This document shows, piece after piece, positions 1-6,239 of a DNA stretch of 9,569 bases. Each line of letters opens with the position of its first letter. Position 1 is the stretch's first letter. The notes beneath the pieces were generated by a model, which saw only the letters and a list, made by a program, of their open reading frames with translations, made no database searches and was not told the DNA's origin. A program made the translations under genes and the position numbers. This DNA comes from JAFDEI01 sp964196055 (lineage in GTDB: Bacteria > Myxococcota_A > UBA9160 > SMWR01), in contig CAXMSF010000324.1 in assembly GCA_964196055.1 (NCBI GenBank), positions 1 to 9,569 of the forward strand. The letters are read 5' to 3'.

Positions 1-200
1 TCGATCTTCTCGATCTTCGCGTGGGCGATCGGACTGCGCAGAATCGCGCAGTGGAGCATGCCGGTCATGTTGACGTTGTCGATGAACTCGGTACGGCCGG
101 TGACGAGTCCGGTGTCTTCGACGCGCTTGACTCCGCGACCGATGAAGCGCGGGCTCGAGATGGGCAGCTCGTCGATGCTGTTGGGGATCTTGACCGCCAT
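1..200 (-). CDS. Molybdopterin-binding subunit of a xanthine dehydrogenase/CoxL-family hydroxylase (N-terminal fragment)
   Basis: This is the first 66 codons of the large, catalytic subunit of a molybdenum hydroxylase; the rest lies beyond position 1. In this family the large subunit binds the Mo-molybdopterin cytosine dinucleotide cofactor and hydroxylates the substrate with oxygen from water. The visible residues read MAVKIPNSIDELPISS, followed by RFIGRGVKRVEDTGLVTGR, then FIDNVNMTGMLHCAILRSP and a terminal IAHAKI. This is the usual start of CoxL/XdhA-type proteins: 'G..v.R.ed..l.tG...y.dd', then 'LH.ailRSP.AHA.I'. The ATG at 200 is supported by a strong ribosome-binding site 8 nt upstream and by the stop of the 2Fe-2S gene 19 nt away, so the genes are translationally close. 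The substrate cannot be assigned, because the active-site loop that separates CO dehydrogenase from other members is not in the window. Confidence 0.9.
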   Translation of the reverse strand, partial: MAVKIPNSIDELPISSPRFIGRGVKRVEDTGLVTGRTEFIDNVNMTGMLHCAILRSPIAHAKIEKI

Positions 201-208
201 GGATTCCG

Positions 209-216
209 CTTCCTCC
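209..216 (-). promoter_or_regulatory. Ribosome-binding site of the molybdopterin subunit gene
   Basis: Read on the minus strand this is GGAGGAAG, a near-perfect Shine-Dalgarno sequence 8 nt before the ATG at 200. It lies in the 19-nt gap after the stop of the preceding 2Fe-2S gene and fixes the start of the large subunit. Confidence 0.75.
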
Positions 217-219
217 GGC

Positions 220-726
220 CTAGGCTATGGGCGGCTGGGCCGCGAGGCCCGCCGTTCGTAGTTTCGCGATGGCCGAGTAGACCGATTTCAAGATGCTATG
301 GTAGCCGGTGCAGCGGCAGATCTGGCCGCCGAGGACGTCCTTGATCTCGTCGTCGCTCGGGTCGGGGTTCTCGTTCAGCAGCTCGACGAGCGACATCAGG
401 AAGCCCGGCGTGCAAAAGCCGCACTGCAGTCCGTGCTCTTCGACGAAGGCCTGCTGGATCGGGTGCAGCCCTTCGGGAGTCGCGAGGCCCTCGACCGTGG
501 TGATTTCGGCGCCGTCGGCCTGTACCGCGAGCATCAAGCACGAACGCGCGCTTCGGCCATCGACGAGTATGGTGCAGGCGCCACAGACGCCGTGCTCGCA
601 CCCGACATGGGTGCCGGTCAGCGCGAGTGGGCCGCGCAGGAAGTCGACGAGCGTGGTGCGCGGCTCGACTTCGGACTCGTGGGTCACGCCGTTGACCTTC
701 ATGCGAACCGTCTTCATCGTTGCCAT
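220..726 (-). CDS. 2Fe-2S subunit of a molybdenum hydroxylase (CoxS/XdhC type)
   Basis: This is the small electron-transfer subunit of the heterotrimeric hydroxylase. It passes electrons from the Mo site to FAD through two [2Fe-2S] clusters. At 168 residues it has the normal length for the family. The N-terminal plant-ferredoxin-like cluster is held by C43, C48, C51 and C63 (GCEHGVCGACT...C). The C-terminal four-helix cluster is held by C102, C105, C137 and C139 (QCGFCTPG and CRCTGYH). All eight ligands are present. The ATG at 726 has a GGAGGT site (737-742 on the minus strand) 10 nt upstream; an ATG three codons later would be 19 nt away and is less likely. The gene lies between the FAD subunit (39-nt gap) and the Mo subunit (19-nt gap), in the M-S-L order known from CO dehydrogenase operons. 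That order does not by itself prove CO as substrate. Confidence 0.96.
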   Translation of the reverse strand: MATMKTVRMKVNGVTHESEVEPRTTLVDFLRGPLALTGTHVGCEHGVCGACTILVDGRSARSCLMLAVQADGAEITTVEGLATPEGLHPIQQAFVEEHGLQCGFCTPGFLMSLVELLNENPDPSDDEIKDVLGGQICRCTGYHSILKSVYSAIAKLRTAGLAAQPPIA

Positions 727-765
727 ATCAGCGGGAACCTCCGAGTGCCCGGGCCGAACGGGGGG

Positions 766-1629
766 TCATGCGCGCTCCGCTGCTTCTGCGAGCGCGCGCC
801 GGGTGAGTACCCGGGCGAGGTGGCGGCGGTAATCCGCCGAGGCGTGCACGTCCGAGATTGTGTCTTCGAGGCCCTCGGCGGCCTTCTCGGCAGCCGCGGC
901 GAAGAGTGCCTCGCTCGGGGCCTGCCCGATCAACGCCTGCTCGACCGAGCTTGCGCGCTGCGGAGTCGCGCCGACACCGAAGAGCACGACCCGAGCGCTC
1001 TCGCAGCTGCCGCCGGCGAGTCCGAGAATCGCCACCGCACCCACCATTGCGAAGTCACCGTGTCGCCGTGCGACCTCCTGAATCGACCAGCCGGTTCGTT
1101 CCGGCAGTGTCGGCACGCGGATCTCGCTGAGTACCTCGTTCTCTTCGAGTGCCGTAGTGAGATAGGTGACGAAGAAGTCGCTCGCCGCGACGCTGCGCTG
1201 GCCATCCGGCCCGACGATCACGAACTCCGCATCCAGGGCGAGCGCGACCGCGGGGTATTCCGCGGCCGGGTCGGCCTGGGCCATCGAGCCGCCGACCGTG
1301 CCGCGGTTGCGAATCTGGGGATGGGCGATCCAGGTCGTCGAGGCGTGCAGCAGTGGCTGGCGGCTCTTCACCAGATCAGATCGCTCGACGGAGCGCTTCG
1401 TCGTCATCGCACCGATCGCGAGCGTGCCGTTCTCTTCGCGGATGTAATCGAGTTCGGTCAGGCGGCGGAGGTCGATCAGCGCCGTCGGCCGTGCGAAGCG
1501 CATGTTGAGCAGTGGCATCAGGCTCTGGCCGCCGGCGAGAATCTTGGCCTCACCATCGTGCTGCTGGAGCAACGCCACCACTTCCTGGATCGTCGTCGGC
1601 GCTTCGTACTCGAACGGGGGGGGCTTCAT
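766..1629 (-). CDS. FAD-binding subunit of a molybdenum hydroxylase (CoxM type)
   Basis: This is the medium, FAD-containing subunit that takes electrons from the 2Fe-2S subunit and hands them to the final acceptor. Its 287 residues are the usual length. The two FAD pyrophosphate-binding motifs are AGGQS at residues 32-36 and TVGGS at 111-115, the latter in the typical context IAHPQIRNRGTVGGSMAQADP. The motif RRHGDFA (188-194) and the C-terminal CO-dehydrogenase flavoprotein domain (about 180-285) follow. An AAGGA site lies 5 nt before the ATG at 1629. It is the first gene of the minus-strand operon, so transcription should start in the region up to 1976. Substrates of sequence-similar trimers include CO, aromatic N-heterocycles, aldehydes and aromatic acyl-CoAs; nothing here separates these. 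Confidence 0.95.
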   Translation of the reverse strand: MKPPPFEYEAPTTIQEVVALLQQHDGEAKILAGGQSLMPLLNMRFARPTALIDLRRLTELDYIREENGTLAIGAMTTKRSVERSDLVKSRQPLLHASTTWIAHPQIRNRGTVGGSMAQADPAAEYPAVALALDAEFVIVGPDGQRSVAASDFFVTYLTTALEENEVLSEIRVPTLPERTGWSIQEVARRHGDFAMVGAVAILGLAGGSCESARVVLFGVGATPQRASSVEQALIGQAPSEALFAAAAEKAAEGLEDTISDVHASADYRRHLARVLTRRALAEAAERA

Positions 1630-1660
1630 CTGGATCCTTCACGCGGTATGGGTCGCTGCA

Positions 1661-1693
1661 CGTCGGCCGCCGACGCAAGCTGCCTGCGTCGGC
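1661..1693 (-). repeat. Nested inverted repeat / hairpin in the leader of the Mo-hydroxylase operon
   Basis: A perfect 9-bp stem pairs GCCGACGCA (1669-1677) with TGCGTCGGC (1685-1693) across a 7-nt loop. A third arm, CGTCGG at 1661-1666, can instead pair with CCGACG at 1670-1675. The middle arm can therefore pair with either neighbour, giving two mutually exclusive hairpins. The structure sits about 32 nt upstream of the FAD-subunit start on that strand, so it would lie in the 5' leader if transcription starts further upstream. There is no U-tract after it, so it is not a standard terminator. It could be a regulator-binding palindrome or a leader structure. Confidence 0.45.
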
Positions 1694-1963
1694 TGATGTC
1701 TTCGGTCCCGCTCGAATTCCGGAGGGCGCAGCAGCCGCTGCGGCCGGTCTCGCGCGATCCGAATTGGCCGATGCCCGGCAGGCTATGGTCGCGTTTGCGG
1801 TGGGGAGTTTCAAGGCGCATTTCCGGCCTCCCCGCGTCACCAGCTTGACCCACCGGGCTTCTTGCCCTACCCCCAATTCCTCCGTTCTGCCGTCGGTGGC
1901 GGGCCGGAGACTCCGAGCGGCTGGGCCGTTCCGAGGCCCGCGCGAGCCGGCGGGGACCCCGCA

Positions 1964-1970
1964 AGAGGAG
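1964..1970 (+). promoter_or_regulatory. Ribosome-binding site of the crotonase gene
   Basis: AGAGGAG lies 6 nt before the ATG at 1977. It decides the start: the same frame is open far upstream (to about 1512), but that part overlaps the divergent FAD-subunit gene and has no crotonase similarity. Confidence 0.7.
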
Positions 1971-1976
1971 ATCACG

Positions 1977-2861
1977 ATGGCCTGGACGCAATGGCAGACC
2001 GTAGAAGGAGAGGGGCTCGAATTCGAGCAGATCCTCTTCGAGAAGAAGTACCACGAGGAACTCGGCGGCGGCGTGGCGCGCGTCACCATCAACTTGCCCG
2101 ACAAGTACAACGCGATGACGGTCTCGATGGTCGACGAGATGTTCCGGGCCTTCTACGACGCGAATCACGATTCGACGATCGGCGTGATCATCGTCGCCGG
2201 AGCAGGCAAGCATTTCGGCGTCGGGGGAGACGTCGAGTGGGAGCGCTGGGGGCTTCGCGAGGCCTTCTACAACCGCTATCCCCACAACCGGCTGATCCGC
2301 GCCTCGCGTCAGCCCGTGATGGCGGTGGTGCAGGGGTATTGCCTCGGGGGCCACAATCACATGGCCTACTGCTGTGATTTTACGATCGCGTCCGACAACG
2401 CCAAGTTCGGGCAGGCGGGTCCCAAGGTGTCGAGTCCGGCCGACGGCTTCTTCGTCCCCTATCTGACGAAGGTGGTGGGCGCGAAGAAGGCGCGCGAGAT
2501 GTGGATGCTGTGTCGCCGTTATTCCGCCGAGCAGGCCAAGGAGATGGGGCTCGTGAACGAAGTCGTGCCCCACGACAAGCTGTGGGACGAAGTCGACCAG
2601 TGGTGCGAAGAACTGCTGAGCAAGAGTCCGGGCTGCCTCGAAATCCTGAAGGCCGCATTCGATCAGGAGATGGACGGCTACAACGAAATGGGCATCTTTT
2701 CGAGCCAGTTCTATCCCGATTGGTTCGACATGCCCGAGGGCAAGGAAGGCGGCGCCTCGTTCAGCGAGAAGCGTTCGCCGCGATTCTGGGAACTGCGCGC
2801 CCGCGAAGCCGAGATGCGTCGCAAGCTCGCCAGCGAGTACGACGAGGAGCAGAAGAAGTAG
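1977..2861 (+). CDS. Crotonase-superfamily protein of the MenB/BadI branch (acyl-CoA cyclase or ring hydrolase)
   Basis: This 294-residue enoyl-CoA hydratase/isomerase-fold protein is closest in pattern to 1,4-dihydroxynaphthoyl-CoA synthase (MenB) and 2-ketocyclohexanecarboxyl-CoA hydrolase (BadI), which close or open rings of CoA thioesters. Features seen are RVTINLPDKYNAM near residues 35-47, an oxyanion-hole segment AGKHFGVGGD (76-85), a second segment QGYCLGGHN (119-127), and the family block FGQAGPKV (144-151). Then come VVGAKKAREMW (166-176), MGLVNEVVPHD (190-200) and a C-terminal FSEKRSPRF (262-270). Residues 152-157 read SSPADG where MenB and BadI have GS(F/V)DxG, so the conserved aspartate is displaced by one position. 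The glycine of QAGPK resembles bicarbonate-dependent type I MenB. The last 25 residues are a highly charged tail. No other menaquinone genes are nearby, and the neighbouring Mo-hydroxylase and CoA-transferase favour a degradative role. Plain hydratase activity cannot be excluded. Confidence 0.85.
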   Translation: MAWTQWQTVEGEGLEFEQILFEKKYHEELGGGVARVTINLPDKYNAMTVSMVDEMFRAFYDANHDSTIGVIIVAGAGKHFGVGGDVEWERWGLREAFYNRYPHNRLIRASRQPVMAVVQGYCLGGHNHMAYCCDFTIASDNAKFGQAGPKVSSPADGFFVPYLTKVVGAKKAREMWMLCRRYSAEQAKEMGLVNEVVPHDKLWDEVDQWCEELLSKSPGCLEILKAAFDQEMDGYNEMGIFSSQFYPDWFDMPEGKEGGASFSEKRSPRFWELRAREAEMRRKLASEYDEEQKK

Positions 2862-2867
2862 CGTCGA

Positions 2868-3605
2868 TCAGCCGTCCGCGGGCACTCCCACGGGCGGCGC
2901 ACCTTGGATTTCATCGAGGCGGGTTGCGAGGATCTGCGCCCAGCGTTTGAAGAGCAGCCGGACGGCGCCTGCGTTCACCGCCGGGGTGCTGTAGGTCAGA
3001 TCCGAAACCGCACCGCCACTGGATTGTGTGTCGCGGCGATCGGCTGAGCGCGCGAGGATCTCGCCCGTGACCGAGTCGCGCAGCTCCAGCACGAGTGTCA
3101 TCTGTGCGGCCGATGTCGTGAAGACCCTATCGCCACCGCTCGGCCGGGTCGGAACATTGACGACGAGGTCGATGATGGCTGCCTCGACGCGCAGCGTCTC
3201 GGGGCCGGCCGTGTCGCTGAGCGTGAAGTTCTCGAGCTTCCCGAGTTCCTTCTCGAACGCTTCGCTGAAGTAGCGCTTCATGTCGGCCATCTGCTTTTCC
3301 GACAGCGCGAAGTTGCCACGATTGGGGCTGCGGCGTCCCTCGGTCTCGCGCGGCGTGCGCTTGTAGGCAATCGAGACCGGATCCATCGTCACTCGGGAAT
3401 AGAGCCCAAAATCCGCGTTTGGTTTCAGCCACACATACTTGTAACGGGACCAGCGCACCCGAACGAGGCCGTCGTGCGTGACCTCGGCGTTGGGGCCGCT
3501 TTCGAGCACCGGCGCTTGCGTGGATTTGCAGCCGGAGCTGGCGAAGGGGATGAGTAGTGCGATGGCGGCAAGGGCAAACCGCCGTCGATTCCGGTCGAGA
3601 TCCAT
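2868..3605 (-). CDS. DUF3313 family lipoprotein
   Basis: This is a 245-residue putative outer-membrane or periplasmic lipoprotein of unknown function. The N-terminus has a basic n-region (RNRRR, residues 5-9), a hydrophobic stretch (about 10-22) and a cysteine at 26 in the context ASSGC. This is a usable but imperfect lipobox, because position -3 is serine rather than leucine. The mature part carries the DUF3313 pattern HDGLVRVRWSRYKYVWL (44-60), followed by KPNADFGLYSRVTMDPVSIAYK (61-82, the 'P.ad...Y..v..dp' core). It then has an alternating beta/alpha region with ELRDSVTGEILARSADRR (174-191). GGAGG lies 4 nt before the ATG, which is short but usable. The gene follows the CoA-transferase after 39 nt on the same strand and may be co-transcribed. 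It ends 6 nt from the oppositely oriented crotonase stop. No substrate or partner can be inferred. Confidence 0.85.
   Translation of the reverse strand: MDLDRNRRRFALAAIALLIPFASSGCKSTQAPVLESGPNAEVTHDGLVRVRWSRYKYVWLKPNADFGLYSRVTMDPVSIAYKRTPRETEGRRSPNRGNFALSEKQMADMKRYFSEAFEKELGKLENFTLSDTAGPETLRVEAAIIDLVVNVPTRPSGGDRVFTTSAAQMTLVLELRDSVTGEILARSADRRDTQSSGGAVSDLTYSTPAVNAGAVRLLFKRWAQILATRLDEIQGAPPVGVPADG
2871..2898. terminator. GC-rich stem-loop at the convergent gene junction (possible terminator)
   Basis: A 12-position stem (2871-2882 with 2887-2898) has one G-U wobble and one mismatch and closes a 4-nt loop. It starts 10 nt after the crotonase stop and lies inside the last codons of the convergent DUF3313 gene. 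It could slow or stop plus-strand transcription. Neither strand has a U-tract after it, so a standard intrinsic terminator is not supported. Confidence 0.3.
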
Positions 3606-3644
3606 GTTTCCTCCGTCACGGTTCGCAGCGCAGGGCGCGCCGTC

Positions 3645-6038
3645 CTAGAGCGCCTTGAATTCCTTCGGCGGATCCTCGATCACACCTGCCTCGATCAATT
3701 CCTCGATCTCGTCGTCCGACATCCCGAGCATCTGCGACGCGATTTCGCGCGTGTGCTCGCCGAGCATCGGGGCGGGGTCGGTGATCACTTCGGGCAGATC
3801 ACTGCCGAGGAACGGTGGCCCCTCGACGAGGAGCGATTCGTAGTCGGGCTGCACGATGAGCTTCTGGTAGCCCCGGTGCATCATCTGGGGGTCGCTCATG
3901 TGATGTTCGGGGTGGGCGACGATGCCGGCCGGAACGCCGACTGCCTGAAGCTGCTCCATCACCGCGCGCGGCTCGTGCTGCGCGGTCCACGAGCCGAGCA
4001 GTTCGTCGAGCTTTTCGCGTTCGGCGATCCTTCCCGCCGCGCTATCGAAACGCGCGTCCGCGGCCCAGTCGGGCTCGCCGATCGCGCCGCGAAGTCGCCG
4101 CCATTCGTCGTCGGAGCGCACGTTCACGGCACACCACTCGTCGTCGCCCGCGCACGGGTAGCAACCCCACGGTGCGCCGCGGCTACTGGCGTTTCCGAGG
4201 GGGTGGACGCTGCCTGGGTCGAGACTCTCCTGCGCGAAGAGGTCGCCGAGCAGATTGATCGGGGCCTCGAACTGAGCCGCGTCGTGATGCGAGCCCTCGC
4301 CGGTCTGCGCCCGTCGGATCAGGCCCGCGATTACCGACATCGCGCCGAGGCGCCCGACGAAGTGATCGGGGTAGACGGCGGTCGAGCCCGCGGGCTGTTC
4401 TTCGTCTTCGGGGTAGTTCCAGAGGTGCTGCAGTCCGCTCACGGAGTGGGTGTTGGGTCCGTAGCCGATCCAGCCCTTCCACGGGCCGTAGCTGCCGACG
4501 CTCTGGCTCGAGAAGCTCACGATGCCGGGGTTGATTTCGCGCAGCGCCTTGGGCCCGAAGCCGAGCTTCTCGGTCGTGCCCGCGCCGCTGTTCTCGATGA
4601 AGACATCGGCATCGCGGAGCAGCTGTGTCACGAGTTCGCGGCCGCGATCCGTCGTGAGGTCGACACCGAAGCTGCGCTTGCCGAAGTTCGACGACAGGAA
4701 CGACGGGTTCATGTAGCTGCTCATGATCACCCGAATGAAGTCCGGCGCGTCGCTCGACTCGATCTTGATCACGTCGGCGCCGAACTCGGCCAGGAACTTG
4801 CCGACCTCGACCCCGACCGCGCCCACGCCGCAGTCGATCACGCGCAAGCCCCGCAGCGGCAGGCCGTCGTCCGCCGCGCCGGTGGCCTCAGCCAGCAGCT
4901 TCGCGAAGGACACGCGCTCTTCCGCGTTGCTGAAGCCCGCGTCGCCGAGCTCGCCCGGGGCGGGCGGACCTGCGATCGGGCCCGCGCGCTCGTCGTCGAT
5001 AGTGAGGAAGCCCGAGGGCACCTGGGCGTCGAGCCCCGGGCCGACGGGCAGCGTCGTGAAGCTGCCGCGCCTGATGGTGTGCTCGTTCTCGAGTACCTCG
5101 CTGGGGCGCAGCAGCGGCGTCGCGGGAACGCCGCGGCGCTGGGCCTCGACCGCGATATCGACCTTCTGCTTGCCCTCGAAGAATTGTTCGAGCACCGCGA
5201 CGATCCTGGGGAGGTCGACCAGTCGGCCGACGAACTGGTCGTATTTGGGGTCTTCGAGGATCGGCGGATTGCCGACCCAGTCCTTGAGGGCGCGCCAGTG
5301 CTTCGGTACCAGGACGATCATCCGGATGAAGCCGTCGGCACAACGGTAGAGGGTGTAGATGCCCGAGCCCATGCGATGGCCGAGGTTCGGGTTGAGGGAG
5401 TAATTGGGCAGCGACCAGTCCGACACGCCCGCGACCGAGTCCATGGCGGAAACGTCGATGTGTTGCCCGTTCCCGCTTTGCAGGCGCTTCCAGAATGCGA
5501 GCAGGCTGCCGAGCGCGCCGCAGACCCCGGCGAGGTCGTAGGCGAGGCTGCCCGGAATCACGACGGGCGGCTTTTCGGCGATGCCCGCGCGGTGGAGCAT
5601 GCCCCCCATCGCGACGCCGATCATGTCGCTGCCCGCGTAGTCGGCGTAGGGCCCGTCCTGACCGAAGTCGCTGATCGAGGTGACGATGAGGCCCGGGTGT
5701 CGCTCGCGAAGAGCGCCGGCGTCGAGCCCGAGCTTTGCGAGCGTGCCGGGCTTGGTGCTCTCGACAAAGACATCAGCGTCGTCGAGCAGGGCGTGCAGGC
5801 GTTCGCGCCCCGCTTCGGTCTCGAGGTCGACGGTCGCGCTGCGCTTGCCCAGATTTCGGACCGCGAAATAGAGGCTCGTTTCGCCGTCGTTCGCGAACGG
5901 CGGCAGTGCGCGTGACGGAGCACCTCCGGGCGGTTCGAGGCGGATCACCTCGGCGCCGAGGTCTGCGAGCACCCGGCCGCAGAGTTCGCCGTTCTCGTTC
6001 GCCATGTCGACGACGCGCATTCCGATGAGGGGCTTCAT
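3645..6038 (-). CDS. Tandem (two-domain) class III CoA-transferase, CaiB/BaiF family
   Basis: This 797-residue protein holds two complete CaiB/BaiF domains in one chain. Class III CoA-transferases move CoA between acyl-CoA and a free carboxylate through an aspartyl-CoA thioester; they normally work as interlocked dimers of roughly 400-residue subunits. Domain 1 spans about 1-365: it opens with GMRVVDMANENGELCGRVLADLGAEVI (6-32), has NLGKRS at 62-67, and its probable nucleophile is D168 in SLAYDLAG. Domain 2 spans about 395-797: it opens with LRGLRVIDCGVGAVGVEVGKFL (395-416), has NFGKRS at 451-456, and its probable nucleophile is D558 in AVYPDHFVG. A proline/glycine-rich linker lies near 352-366. 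Both domains keep the aspartate, so both halves may be active. AAGGAG lies 9 nt before the ATG at 6038. The DUF3313 lipoprotein follows on the same strand. The CoA donor and acceptor are unknown. Confidence 0.93.
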   Translation of the reverse strand: MKPLIGMRVVDMANENGELCGRVLADLGAEVIRLEPPGGAPSRALPPFANDGETSLYFAVRNLGKRSATVDLETEAGRERLHALLDDADVFVESTKPGTLAKLGLDAGALRERHPGLIVTSISDFGQDGPYADYAGSDMIGVAMGGMLHRAGIAEKPPVVIPGSLAYDLAGVCGALGSLLAFWKRLQSGNGQHIDVSAMDSVAGVSDWSLPNYSLNPNLGHRMGSGIYTLYRCADGFIRMIVLVPKHWRALKDWVGNPPILEDPKYDQFVGRLVDLPRIVAVLEQFFEGKQKVDIAVEAQRRGVPATPLLRPSEVLENEHTIRRGSFTTLPVGPGLDAQVPSGFLTIDDERAGPIAGPPAPGELGDAGFSNAEERVSFAKLLAEATGAADDGLPLRGLRVIDCGVGAVGVEVGKFLAEFGADVIKIESSDAPDFIRVIMSSYMNPSFLSSNFGKRSFGVDLTTDRGRELVTQLLRDADVFIENSGAGTTEKLGFGPKALREINPGIVSFSSQSVGSYGPWKGWIGYGPNTHSVSGLQHLWNYPEDEEQPAGSTAVYPDHFVGRLGAMSVIAGLIRRAQTGEGSHHDAAQFEAPINLLGDLFAQESLDPGSVHPLGNASSRGAPWGCYPCAGDDEWCAVNVRSDDEWRRLRGAIGEPDWAADARFDSAAGRIAEREKLDELLGSWTAQHEPRAVMEQLQAVGVPAGIVAHPEHHMSDPQMMHRGYQKLIVQPDYESLLVEGPPFLGSDLPEVITDPAPMLGEHTREIASQMLGMSDDEIEELIEAGVIEDPPKEFKAL

Positions 6039-6120
6039 GACGATCGGCTCCTTGCTTCACTCCGGACGAGCGTTCGCCCGCGTACGGGGAGCGAAGGTTA
6101 GCGCGGAGAAGGAACGACGA

Positions 6121-6152
6121 CCGGAATCTTGCGCGGCGAGGAGGGATTCCGG
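6121..6152. repeat. Inverted repeat in the divergent CoA-transferase/amidohydrolase gap
   Basis: CCGGAATC (6121-6128) and GATTCCGG (6145-6152) form a perfect 8-bp inverted repeat with a 16-nt spacer, in the middle of the 201-nt gap between the two diverging genes. The centre-to-centre distance of the arms (24 nt) and the position fit a regulator operator or a transcript hairpin. I find no convincing -35/-10 pair around it. Confidence 0.35.
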
Positions 6153-6239
6153 AAGTGGCGGTCGAGGCCGAGCCGCCCTGATTTCTCGCGAGACCGACTC
6201 CTTTGAGTAGCTCTGCCCGCCGTCAACGGAGCCGCTACG

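Larger units (their letters stand above)
1630..1976. other. Divergent intergenic region between the Mo-hydroxylase operon and the crotonase gene
   Basis: This 347-nt region should hold the promoters for both diverging transcripts. Reading frames that cross it from either side look like extensions or shadows without family similarity, and I see no separate gene. It contains a nested GC-rich hairpin (1661-1693), listed separately. A 7-bp inverted repeat (1899-1905 with 1935-1941) encloses a short palindrome at 1905-1915, and another short palindrome, CGGGGACCCCG, lies at 1951-1961 just before the crotonase ribosome-binding site. Weak promoter-like hexamers are TTGACC at 1845-1850 (plus strand) and TTGAAA at 1808-1813 (minus strand). 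Neither has a convincing -10 partner, so I do not call a promoter. Confidence 0.5.

Noticed and set aside
1..1629. Naming the trimer as an aerobic CO dehydrogenase (coxMSL)
   Set aside because: The gene order fits, but the large-subunit active-site motif (AYxCSFR in true CO dehydrogenase) lies outside the window, and many related trimers use other substrates.
298..1848. A 516-codon open frame on the plus strand
   Set aside because: It is antisense to the FAD and 2Fe-2S subunit genes, which have full motif support. High G+C content leaves long antisense frames open, and its translation has no recognisable domain.
1845..1873. Sigma-70-like promoter for the crotonase (TTGACC with a weak TACCCC box 17 nt later)
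   Set aside because: The -10 element matches poorly, and such partial matches are expected by chance.
1512..1976. Upstream extension of the crotonase frame to a 449-residue protein
   Set aside because: The extension overlaps the FAD-subunit gene in antisense, has no crotonase similarity, and the ATG at 1977 has a well-spaced ribosome-binding site.
1977..2861. Naming the crotonase menB
   Set aside because: The active-site loop differs, no other menaquinone gene is present, and the neighbourhood is catabolic.
3753..5915. A 720-codon open frame on the plus strand
   Set aside because: It is antisense to the double CoA-transferase, and its composition is the A/R/V/D/E-rich pattern expected from a complementary high-GC frame.
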